A stretch of 20,934 nucleotides of DNA from Kiritimatiellia bacterium. GTDB taxonomy: Bacteria; Verrucomicrobiota; Kiritimatiellia; RFP12; UBA1067. The position numbers and the translations under genes were made by a program. The notes below the pieces were generated by a model. It saw only the letters and a list, made by a program, of their open reading frames with translations. It did not search any database and was not told where the DNA came from. This document shows, piece after piece, positions 14,043 to 20,778 of the stretch. The DNA is taken from NCBI GenBank assembly GCA_904502135.1, contig CAJGDE010000023.1:1-20934 (forward strand), read 5' to 3'. Positions within the stretch are counted from its first letter, which is position 1, and each line of letters opens with the position of its first letter.

Positions 14043-14693
14043 TTAATCTTTTTCTTCGGCATCTAAAACATGAAGTAAAGATTCCGGCGTAACATCCATT
14101 CCTTTTGAGCGCAAGACCATGATCCTACCGATAAGCGCACTTTCGAAATCCGAAAGTTTTACGCCGTCTTTTCGATCTTTCAGAATCTTAAGAACCGTCT
14201 CAGGCGTCACTTTAGAGCCGATCTCACGCTGAGGCAGAATATTTGAAATGGCCGCCTGCACCGAGCAAGCAATTGGAGATAAAACATAATCGATCTTATC
14301 CCACAGCGGCACAAGCGCAATCATCCTTTGTATTGGACGCGTGGCACATAAGAGTTTCGGCGTAAATTCCCCAAGAAACAAAACTAAAAAGGCGGCTAAA
14401 ACGCCCCAAATAGCCTGCGCCACGGCTTCTTGCGGATAAAGCCTTGCTGCGAGAGCGGCCGAAACGGATGAAAACATAACATTGGCGATGTTGTTGCCGA
14501 CAAGAATTGATGTCGTAGTTCGCCCCATGTCGGAAATGGCTTTTTCTATCATCTTGGCGCGAACGCCACCTTCTCTGGCCATGTGAAGGACCCTCGCGCG
14601 ATTGACGGAAAGAAACCCCGTCTCCGTGCCTGAGAAAAAGCAGGAAGCCGCCAACGAGAGAAGAAAAGCCATTATAAGGACCGCTGTTATCAT
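14043..14693 (-). CDS. CNNM/DUF21 membrane protein lacking CBS domains
   Basis: A 216-residue membrane protein with the DUF21 (CNNM) transmembrane domain: an N-terminal helix running into the FFSGTETGFLSV motif, ILVGNNIANVMF, a third hydrophobic segment and FLGEFTPKLL. CNNM/CorB proteins are linked to Mg or Co transport, often as Na-coupled exporters. Unlike its upstream neighbour it stops after about 60 soluble residues, with no recognisable CBS pair or CorC_HlyC domain. The ATG shares bases with the stop codon of the longer CNNM gene (TAATG), so translation is likely coupled and a hetero-oligomer is plausible. No premature stop or frameshift explains the short form: downstream is an 80-bp gap and then another gene. 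Confidence 0.85.
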   Translation of the reverse strand: MITAVLIMAFLLSLAASCFFSGTETGFLSVNRARVLHMAREGGVRAKMIEKAISDMGRTTTSILVGNNIANVMFSSVSAALAARLYPQEAVAQAIWGVLAAFLVLFLGEFTPKLLCATRPIQRMIALVPLWDKIDYVLSPIACSVQAAISNILPQREIGSKVTPETVLKILKDRKDGVKLSDFESALIGRIMVLRSKGMDVTPESLLHVLDAEEKD

Positions 14694-15973
14694 TATACAT
14701 CATCCTCCATAGTGCGCTCTACTTCTTCATCTGTCTCGGCGATAATCGCCTCGTCCGATTCGGGCTTAGGCTTTTCAAGTATGACCAGCCTCACCAGCAC
14801 AACACGGCGGCGGCGGCGTTTAAGTATCGTAGCCAAACACCCGTCGGCCTCTATTTCCTGTCCGACGTGCGGCAGTCTCTCGGCATGGAACGCAACCCAC
14901 CCGGAAAGGCGATCGGCATCACCCGCAAAAAGATCAACTCCCAAGAGCCTGTTCACCTCATCAAGGTTGGCGCGCGCATCAATCTCCCAGACGCCGTTTT
15001 CAACTTCCACTATGGACGGCTCCTCTCCAGGATGAGCGAAGACGCTCGGGCCGAAAATAATTTCAAGAATATCCTTGGGCGAGATTATTCCGGCCGTGCC
15101 TCCGTATTCATCGAGCACGACTGCGAGAGGCTTTTTGCTGCGGCGGAAAGTCACTAACAGATCATCAAGCGTAACCGTCTCGGGAACAAAAAGCGCATCG
15201 CTTATCTCGCCCGTCTTAACATCGTAAATGCCCTCAATCGCATCTGGTGTGCGGCGAATGACAGGTAAAAAGCGATGGCTTGTTTCTGCGATACTTTTTC
15301 GCCTTTCCTCTTCGCAAAGATCAAGGTCATACGTCTGCATATCAACTCGCGGGATCATCTCATCGTTGGCGCAAAGTTCAGATAAGCGCAAGACTCCCTC
15401 CACCATATCGGCATCGACAGATGAAAATTCGCCTCGCTCCGCAGCCGCATCAAGATACGATATAAGTTCAGAATCCGACAGAGCTCGGCGCTCCCGCTCC
15501 AAAGCTCCGGCATACGAGCGCGAAAGCGCACGAAGAACTATATTGAACGGAGTTAAAATGGTGCGCCAGAAAAGTAGCAGCCTCGCGCAAAGCGGCGCAA
15601 GACTCTCGGCTCTTAAAAGCGCGATTTGCTTCGGCATGATTTCACCAAAGACCAAAAGAAGAATCGTCATCACGGGCACGCACAAAAACGAGCCCGCATC
15701 TCCGCTTAAAACCGTAAAGGCTTTATAGCCTAAAGTCGCTACCGTGAAATTGACGAATGTGTTGCCGACCAAAAGCGTCGAGAGCAACATGGCGCTGTCG
15801 CCAAGACACTTACCGATAGCCGCATCCGCCGCTGGACTTTTGGCCTTTATTCGTTGGCGCTGGATTGAAGTGAGCGAAAACAGAATTGTCTCTGAACAGG
15901 AAAAAAAAGCGGAAAGCACCAGCAGAAGCACTATCGGCACCATGTAAGAAACTATTATCAACAACTGCCCCAT
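14693..15973 (-). CDS. CNNM/CorB-type membrane protein (DUF21, CBS pair, CorC_HlyC)
   Basis: A 426-residue protein with full CNNM architecture. Residues 1-150 are the DUF21 domain with three to four membrane helices and the motifs SAFFSCSETILFSL (21-34), TLLVGNTFVNF (66-76) and VFGEIMPK (108-115). Residues about 200-305 form a CBS pair (MIPRVDMQTYDLD ... VVLDEYGGTAGIISPKDILE). Residues about 315-400 are the CorC_HlyC transporter-associated domain, followed by an acidic tail. The family is tied to divalent cation, mainly Mg, efflux or resistance. A TTG at 15979 is also in frame, but ATG 15973 was preferred; neither has a Shine-Dalgarno sequence. It begins 6 bp after the membrane phosphoesterase gene and overlaps the shorter CNNM gene by one base. 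Confidence 0.9.
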   Translation of the reverse strand: MGQLLIIVSYMVPIVLLLVLSAFFSCSETILFSLTSIQRQRIKAKSPAADAAIGKCLGDSAMLLSTLLVGNTFVNFTVATLGYKAFTVLSGDAGSFLCVPVMTILLLVFGEIMPKQIALLRAESLAPLCARLLLFWRTILTPFNIVLRALSRSYAGALERERRALSDSELISYLDAAAERGEFSSVDADMVEGVLRLSELCANDEMIPRVDMQTYDLDLCEEERRKSIAETSHRFLPVIRRTPDAIEGIYDVKTGEISDALFVPETVTLDDLLVTFRRSKKPLAVVLDEYGGTAGIISPKDILEIIFGPSVFAHPGEEPSIVEVENGVWEIDARANLDEVNRLLGVDLFAGDADRLSGWVAFHAERLPHVGQEIEADGCLATILKRRRRRVVLVRLVILEKPKPESDEAIIAETDEEVERTMEDDV

Positions 15974-15979
15974 ATGCAA

Positions 15980-17068
15980 CTATTCGAAATACGGCTTGAA
16001 CTCTTTTACAGACGGACTTGCGTTTTCGCCAAACTTTGAAATTGAAATTTCAACTGTGTACGCGCCTTTAGGTATATCAAGTTGTTTGGTGCGGGAGCGC
16101 ACGACTTTCTCCACGCGAGAATCTATCACCTGCCGTGCGTCCGTTTTGAAAACATACCTGAAAAGAACGCCTTCGGAAGAATAGGCAAGCTTTAAATTCG
16201 GCCTTAAATACTTTGCAGCGGAAGGAACAATTATTTCATACGACTTGATGACGAGTGCAGGATTATACGTCATGTCAACGCGCACTTCTTTCTTAGGCGC
16301 CAGACAGTATACGGCCCCTCCGATCAAAAGCGATAGCCCTATCGCGAGAAGAGCGACAACCCTTTTCTTGACTCTTTTAGGATTGGTGCCGCGCTGCATA
16401 ACGGAAGAAACTAAAAAAGGCAGCGTATGAAATGTAACCGCTCGATCATCAGAGTCGTAAATGACATAGCTTGATTGACACTTTCCGTCAACCTCCCGGG
16501 GATATCCGACGGAGCCAGGATTTACAATATAGCGCTTACCCTCCTCCAAGGTGAAATCCGTAGGCCCGAGCTTGTAGACATTCCCTGAAGAGCCGACAAG
16601 AAAAACTCCCGGTGTATGCGTGTGCCCGCAGAAAAGAAGCTGTGAATCAATGTGCCCGAAATTTGCCTTGGCCACATCTGTTTCATCTATATAATTAAAA
16701 AGCGCAGGCTCAATGAAATCGCCGTGAACCGCAGCGAAATTTTCATCTGAACAGACATAAGGCAGGCTCTTAAGCCACGAAACGTTCTCATGCGAAAGAC
16801 TTTCCCTATGGCGCTTGACGGCGTCGGAGGCAAGATCGATGAACGCTTCGCTCGACATTCTCCCGGAAACGGCATCATCATGATTCCCCGCTAAAGTAAC
16901 GGCGCACGTACGTCTTACAAGCGTAACCGTTTCGTCTGGCATCGGCCCGTAACCGACCACGTCGCCAAGACAAATAAACATCTCAACGCCCTTTGAGACA
17001 GCATCGTCAATCACTGCCCTAAGGGCATTCTCGTTGGCATGAACATCAGATATGATTGCGTAAAGCAC
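15980..17068 (-). CDS. Membrane-tethered metallophosphoesterase with extracytoplasmic C-terminal domain
   Basis: A 362-residue protein in three parts. Residues 1-220 are a calcineurin-like phosphoesterase: ISDVHAN (D8, H10), LGDVVGYGP (D36), GNHDD (N62, H63), VHGDF (H115) and CGHTHTPG (H149, H151), closest within the window to the 243-residue enzyme at 4758-5489. Residues about 237-257 are one transmembrane helix preceded by KRVKKR, which places the enzyme domain in the cytoplasm. Residues 260-362 form a beta-rich tail on the outside that I do not recognise. The design suggests an external or envelope signal coupled to an intracellular phosphoesterase, but substrate and ligand are unknown. 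The start is GTG (17068), with no better start before the conserved ISDVHAN. It precedes the two CNNM genes by 6 bp. Confidence 0.85.
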   Translation of the reverse strand: MLYAIISDVHANENALRAVIDDAVSKGVEMFICLGDVVGYGPMPDETVTLVRRTCAVTLAGNHDDAVSGRMSSEAFIDLASDAVKRHRESLSHENVSWLKSLPYVCSDENFAAVHGDFIEPALFNYIDETDVAKANFGHIDSQLLFCGHTHTPGVFLVGSSGNVYKLGPTDFTLEEGKRYIVNPGSVGYPREVDGKCQSSYVIYDSDDRAVTFHTLPFLVSSVMQRGTNPKRVKKRVVALLAIGLSLLIGGAVYCLAPKKEVRVDMTYNPALVIKSYEIIVPSAAKYLRPNLKLAYSSEGVLFRYVFKTDARQVIDSRVEKVVRSRTKQLDIPKGAYTVEISISKFGENASPSVKEFKPYFE

Positions 17069-17112
17069 GAGTCGCGGATGTTTTTCTTTCTTACCTTATG
17101 TGGCAGATACGA

Positions 17113-18576
17113 TTAAGCTATTACCGTAGAGATGGCTCTACCGGCTTTTTCAAAACACGACAGAGGGCGAACTTCTACCTTAAGCGGCGGCTTTGGAAGC
17201 ATTGATGCTACGAATATGCAGTCCACCTCCGCCTTGGCGATCGGATTCGTAATCGGCAGGTGGAACGCTGGGGAGAGAATCCTTCGCATAACCTTATTGC
17301 CGTCAGAACCTGTAAATGTGACAGTGTATTCACGGGCGCGCAAACTTGATGAAGCCTCGGCCGCCGGGAATTTTACCGTATAAGCGTCTTCATATCTACC
17401 TTTATCGTCCTTGGAAAGCTTCACCAGATGCTTCACCTTGGACGCGACGACCTTGCTGTTCGCCGGGAACTCGGGCGCGCGCTGGGTTTTCGCCCTCTTA
17501 GCATACGCGAACGGTTTTGACTCTGCTGCCGGCAGCGGCATCACCCAATCGTCACCGAGAGACTGCCCCGTGAAATATTCGCGGCGGTTTATCACGATTT
17601 TGTCGTCGTAAACCGAAACGATCATCGCCTGCTTTCCGTCTATTGTATCAAAGCCGCGCATGAAACGAACTTTATTCTTCGGCTTAGGCCCGTTCTCATA
17701 CTCGCCTGGATATTTATCAGTCATAAGCCCCGTATAAGAAAGCGAACTCGTGCCGATCGACGTGAAAGCACCCTGCCAAATCGACCTCTCATCGGTCAGC
17801 GAATAGTGGGAGTGGCCCGAGAAAGCGACGGCGTTAGGATATTTCGAAAGAATCTCCGTCGTAACGCCATTGTCTCTTCCCCAAGCCCAAGGGCCGTAGC
17901 AGCTATTTTTGGGATGCGGATGCTGCGCATGGAAAAACGGAAGCGACGGATCGAAGTCACGAGCGTGAGAATCATAAAAACTTTTAATCTCGTCGTTGAA
18001 GTCTTCGCACTTTCCGTTGCAGTCGTTCTTAAGCCAATGGGCGCCGACAAACTTGTACCCTTTGACGTCTTTCATGTAAACCGGAGAGAAAGGCTCGTTG
18101 AATATCCGCTGCCAATGGCTCTTAATGTCCGAGCAGAGGATGTTCTTGGCAAAATCCTCCTGATTGGCGTACAACTTCTTCGCCCTGTTGCCGTATGTGT
18201 GCCCGACCCAATCGTGATTGCCCGTGACAAAAATCTTTTCCACATGGCGCCCGTCGGGTGCGCGGTTCCCTGGAAAAACCGACTCCCATGTGGAGGCGAT
18301 AAGCTCCAGATCGGATACCATGCCAAGATCGACGATATCTCCGCAGATCATTACCGCGTCAACCTCGCGGTCGCGGAAATCCTCAAGCATCTTCTTGAAG
18401 TAATCGATATTCCTTCCAAAGCAAATATGCACGTCGCTTGCCACGCCAAAACGAAGACGCGGTTTTTCCCCCTCGCAGAAATCCGACCCGGCGCTGAAAA
18501 ATCTACACCCGCTAAAAGCGCCGAACGCCGACGCCCCACCTATAAAAAAGCGACGAGTAATTTTATTTTCCGCCAT
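17113..18576 (-). CDS. Exported twin-arginine metallophosphoesterase, possible lipoprotein
   Basis: A 487-residue calcineurin-like phosphoesterase. The N-terminus reads NKITRRFFIGGASAFGAFSG followed by Cys24: a twin-arginine leader (R8, R9) with a lipobox-like end (FSGC). Metal motifs are ASDVHI (D48, H50), CGDIVD (D80), TGNHDW (N120, H121), the histidines in HAQHPH (216-221) and SGHSHYS (H255, H257). From about residue 290 a beta-rich C-terminal region follows with no motif I know. It should fold in the cytoplasm and be exported by Tat to the periplasm or an envelope leaflet. In-frame starts lie upstream (GTG 18585, ATG 18582), but ATG 18576 has GGAG at 8 nt. It starts 12 bp after pssA; the substrate is unknown, and a lipid phosphate is a weak guess from position only. 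Confidence 0.85.
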   Translation of the reverse strand: MAENKITRRFFIGGASAFGAFSGCRFFSAGSDFCEGEKPRLRFGVASDVHICFGRNIDYFKKMLEDFRDREVDAVMICGDIVDLGMVSDLELIASTWESVFPGNRAPDGRHVEKIFVTGNHDWVGHTYGNRAKKLYANQEDFAKNILCSDIKSHWQRIFNEPFSPVYMKDVKGYKFVGAHWLKNDCNGKCEDFNDEIKSFYDSHARDFDPSLPFFHAQHPHPKNSCYGPWAWGRDNGVTTEILSKYPNAVAFSGHSHYSLTDERSIWQGAFTSIGTSSLSYTGLMTDKYPGEYENGPKPKNKVRFMRGFDTIDGKQAMIVSVYDDKIVINRREYFTGQSLGDDWVMPLPAAESKPFAYAKRAKTQRAPEFPANSKVVASKVKHLVKLSKDDKGRYEDAYTVKFPAAEASSSLRAREYTVTFTGSDGNKVMRRILSPAFHLPITNPIAKAEVDCIFVASMLPKPPLKVEVRPLSCFEKAGRAISTVIA

Positions 18577-18588
18577 TTGCATCACTCC

Positions 18589-19410
18589 CTATCCTTGCGA
18601 CAAATATTTTGACCGCACTTTTAAGAATATAAAACCTGTAATCGGAACGGTTAGAATGTAAAGGATGCCGACAACCCCGATCGTGAGCCAGAAATTCGAG
18701 ACGAGAAAGGCTATCAGAAGCAGAAGACCGGCAAGCGTCGGCAACATATAACGCTTTGGAATATGAACGGCCTTAAGCGATATCGTTGGCAGGCGCGAGG
18801 CCATAAGAGTGCCAACCAGAAGAAGCATGAATATCCCCACGATGGGCGAAGGGCTCCATTTGCCGCAAAGCGAAATGACCGCCGGCGTTAATACCATCCA
18901 ACAACCGCCGGGCGCCGGAACTCCAGTAAAAAAGTGCTTCCAATACGGCGCGGTCTTCTGCTCAAGCATCGTATTGAATCTCGCCAAGCGGAAACAATCG
19001 CACATCGCATAAAACAATGAGCAGGCGAGAACCGTGCGAATAAGTATGGGATTGACGGGTTCACCGTCTATTACGTGGGACGGCCCGCCCGTAAACCAAA
19101 AATACATGAACATCGCCGGTGCCACGCCGAAATTAACGAAATCGGCCAAGCTGTCGAGTTCTGCTCCCAACTTGGACGACGCCTTCAAAAGACGAGCGAC
19201 CCGCCCGTCGATACCGTCGCACACGCACGCGACAAGAAGTGCCCACAATGCAGGCAGATAACGGCCTTCCGACGAAAGGGAGATTGAGGTAATGCCGGCG
19301 CAGGCAGCAATCGATGTTATGAGATTTGGGACTATCGATTTAAGCGGCACACGCTCCTGATGAACGTGGCGATTTCTACGGCGACGGCCTCTGATGCGAA
19401 ATTTACTCAT
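18589..19410 (-). CDS. pssA: CDP-diacylglycerol-serine O-phosphatidyltransferase
   Basis: PssA makes phosphatidylserine from CDP-diacylglycerol and serine at the inner membrane. The 273-residue multi-pass protein starts with an Arg-rich cytoplasmic tail (residues 5-20), then NLITSIAACAGITSI, and carries the full CDP-alcohol phosphotransferase signature DGx2ARx8Gx3Dx3D (D68, G69, A72, R73, G82, D86, D90). The FRLARFN segment (about 143-149) is typical of bacterial PssA. The ATG at 19410 overlaps the psd stop (ATGA), so the two consecutive enzymes of phosphatidylethanolamine synthesis are translationally coupled in the order psd-pssA. Confidence 0.95.
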   Translation of the reverse strand: MSKFRIRGRRRRNRHVHQERVPLKSIVPNLITSIAACAGITSISLSSEGRYLPALWALLVACVCDGIDGRVARLLKASSKLGAELDSLADFVNFGVAPAMFMYFWFTGGPSHVIDGEPVNPILIRTVLACSLFYAMCDCFRLARFNTMLEQKTAPYWKHFFTGVPAPGGCWMVLTPAVISLCGKWSPSPIVGIFMLLLVGTLMASRLPTISLKAVHIPKRYMLPTLAGLLLLIAFLVSNFWLTIGVVGILYILTVPITGFIFLKVRSKYLSQG

Positions 19411-20117
19411 GATAAACGACCAAGTACTGTTTCACCGGCAACCATAATCTGACCTACGCGAACTGAAGGCAGAACCCCTTCGGGCAAATAAACGTCAAGG
19501 CGGCTGCCGAAGCGAATCAAGCCAAAGCGCTCGATGCGCTCAAGTTTCTGCCCTTCTTCCACCTGGGGGACAATGCGTCTTGCGACGAGACCGGCTATTT
19601 GCGTAACTGCATAAACCTCGGAACTGTCCGCCTTTATGAGATAGTTGCACCGTTCATTATCTTTTGAAGCTTTATCAAGCGAGGCGTTAAAGAACTTTCC
19701 GGGAATATATTCTTTTTTGAGAATCTCTCCCGCCGTGGGCATACGGTTAACATGAACATTGAATACGCTCATAAAAACCGAAACCCGCCAGAACTTTTTG
19801 CCCTTATACTCCTCGATTTCGCCGAACGAATCAGGCAATTCGCACTCCTGAATAAGGCAAATACGCCCATCGGCCGGAGAGAGAATCGCCTTTTCGTCGT
19901 CCGGCTGATAGCGCTCGGGATCGCGGAAAAAGAGAAAAACACCGTATGCGAGCAAAAAGAAAGGTATTGCCAAATACGAAAGAATGTGTATATGCGTCGC
20001 CGCAATTGCAACCAATATGGCCAAGACGAGAGCGATAGCCCCGAACTTCATGCCTTCTGGATTGATATGCGGAAAGAGATATGCCGAATTTGAAAAATCG
20101 GGTTTCTGTTCTTTCAT
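19407..20117 (-). CDS. psd: Phosphatidylserine decarboxylase proenzyme (short type)
   Basis: Psd converts phosphatidylserine to phosphatidylethanolamine. The 236-residue proenzyme has two N-terminal membrane helices (about 26-64), FFRDPER, ILSPADGRI (78-86), FMSVFNVHVNRMPTAG (115-130) and the self-cleavage region RFGSRLDVYLP. The bond Gly204-Ser205 should break to form the pyruvoyl cofactor on the small C-terminal alpha chain. This compact form corresponds to the roughly 215-residue class rather than the longer E. coli type. It follows infC by 18 bp; the upstream AAAGG is rather far (about 12 nt) from the ATG. It overlaps pssA by 4 bp. Confidence 0.95.
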   Translation of the reverse strand: MKEQKPDFSNSAYLFPHINPEGMKFGAIALVLAILVAIAATHIHILSYLAIPFFLLAYGVFLFFRDPERYQPDDEKAILSPADGRICLIQECELPDSFGEIEEYKGKKFWRVSVFMSVFNVHVNRMPTAGEILKKEYIPGKFFNASLDKASKDNERCNYLIKADSSEVYAVTQIAGLVARRIVPQVEEGQKLERIERFGLIRFGSRLDVYLPEGVLPSVRVGQIMVAGETVLGRLS

Positions 20118-20135
20118 GGCAACAAAGCCTTTCTT

Positions 20136-20711
20136 TTAGCTTACTACGATTTTTACGCCACCTTCACCCGGCGCTTTACCGGACTGAGGCTTCGGAGCGT
20201 TCTTTCGAGGCGGTCCGACAAGTGCGCCGTGCACACGACCGAGAGTCTTCGGGGCCTGCTCGATAAAGCACTCGTCTTTAATTTCTTCCAACACGCGGTT
20301 GATAACATCCTCACCAAGCTCGCGGTGGGCATTTTCACGCCCGCGGAATTGAAGAGTGAGCTTCACCTTAGATCCGTCCTTCAAAAACCCGCGGATCTGA
20401 TTGATCTTGTAATTGAAATCATTCGTATCGGTGCCGGGATGGAATTTGATTTCCTTCACCTTTTGCACCTTCTGGGCCTTGCGAGCCTGCTTGGCCTTAA
20501 TTGATTCCTCATACTTGAACTTCCCGTAGTCCATAATCTTGCATACGGGAGGATTGGCATTAGGAGTAATCTCTACGAGATCAAGCCCCATACGCTCTGC
20601 CATGCTTTGAGCATTTCTCGTCGGCATGACACCGAGCATTTTACCGTTCGAATCAAGAACGCGAACCTCAGGAACGCGAATCTTGTAATTTACACGTGTG
20701 AACTGTGCGAT
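20136..20711 (-). CDS. infC: Translation initiation factor IF-3, predicted AUC start
   Basis: IF-3 binds the 30S subunit and checks the initiation codon and initiator tRNA. The protein reads TRVNYKIRVPEVRVLDSNGK then MLGVMPTRNAQSMAE, GLDLVEI and PPVCKIMDYGKFKYE in the N-domain, a lysine-rich linker, and KEIKFHPGTDTNDF and LQFRGREN in the C-domain. The first in-frame ATG (20639) lies inside the N-domain, so it cannot be the true start. Between the in-frame TGA (20717-20715) and that ATG there is no ATG, GTG or TTG. ATC at 20711-20709 sits 6 nt after GAGG, giving 191 residues. AUC/AUU starts are known for infC and mediate autoregulation. The usual rpmI-rplT do not follow; psd-pssA do. Confidence 0.93.
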   Translation of the reverse strand: MAQFTRVNYKIRVPEVRVLDSNGKMLGVMPTRNAQSMAERMGLDLVEITPNANPPVCKIMDYGKFKYEESIKAKQARKAQKVQKVKEIKFHPGTDTNDFNYKINQIRGFLKDGSKVKLTLQFRGRENAHRELGEDVINRVLEEIKDECFIEQAPKTLGRVHGALVGPPRKNAPKPQSGKAPGEGGVKIVVS

Positions 20712-20714
20712 AAC

Positions 20715-20721
20715 TCACCTC
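20715..20721 (-). promoter_or_regulatory. Strong ribosome-binding site of infC that fixes the AUC start
   Basis: GAGGTGA on the minus strand matches seven consecutive bases of the anti-Shine-Dalgarno complement. GAGG is followed by 6 nt and then ATC (20711-20709). This spacing supports AUC as the initiation codon. The TGA within the site is also an in-frame stop, which rules out any start further upstream. Confidence 0.75.
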
Positions 20722-20748
20722 TTTTTTATTTTGGTTGATGATTTGCGT

Positions 20749-20778
20749 ATTGTATCAAATTATAACCCTCGCAATCAA
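20749..20778 (-). promoter_or_regulatory. Promoter of infC (-35 TTGATT, extended -10 TGaTACAAT)
   Basis: On the minus strand TTGATT (20778-20773) lies 18 nt upstream of TACAAT (20754-20749), which is preceded by TG (20757-20756). The predicted start near 20742 leaves about 31 nt before the AUC codon. A second TATAAT (20764-20759) overlaps the spacer but lacks a good -35. Repeats GGTTGAT and ATCAACC (20733-20739 and 20774-20780) flank the -10. The rest of 20712-20934 (223 bp) has no gene I can support. Confidence 0.55.
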
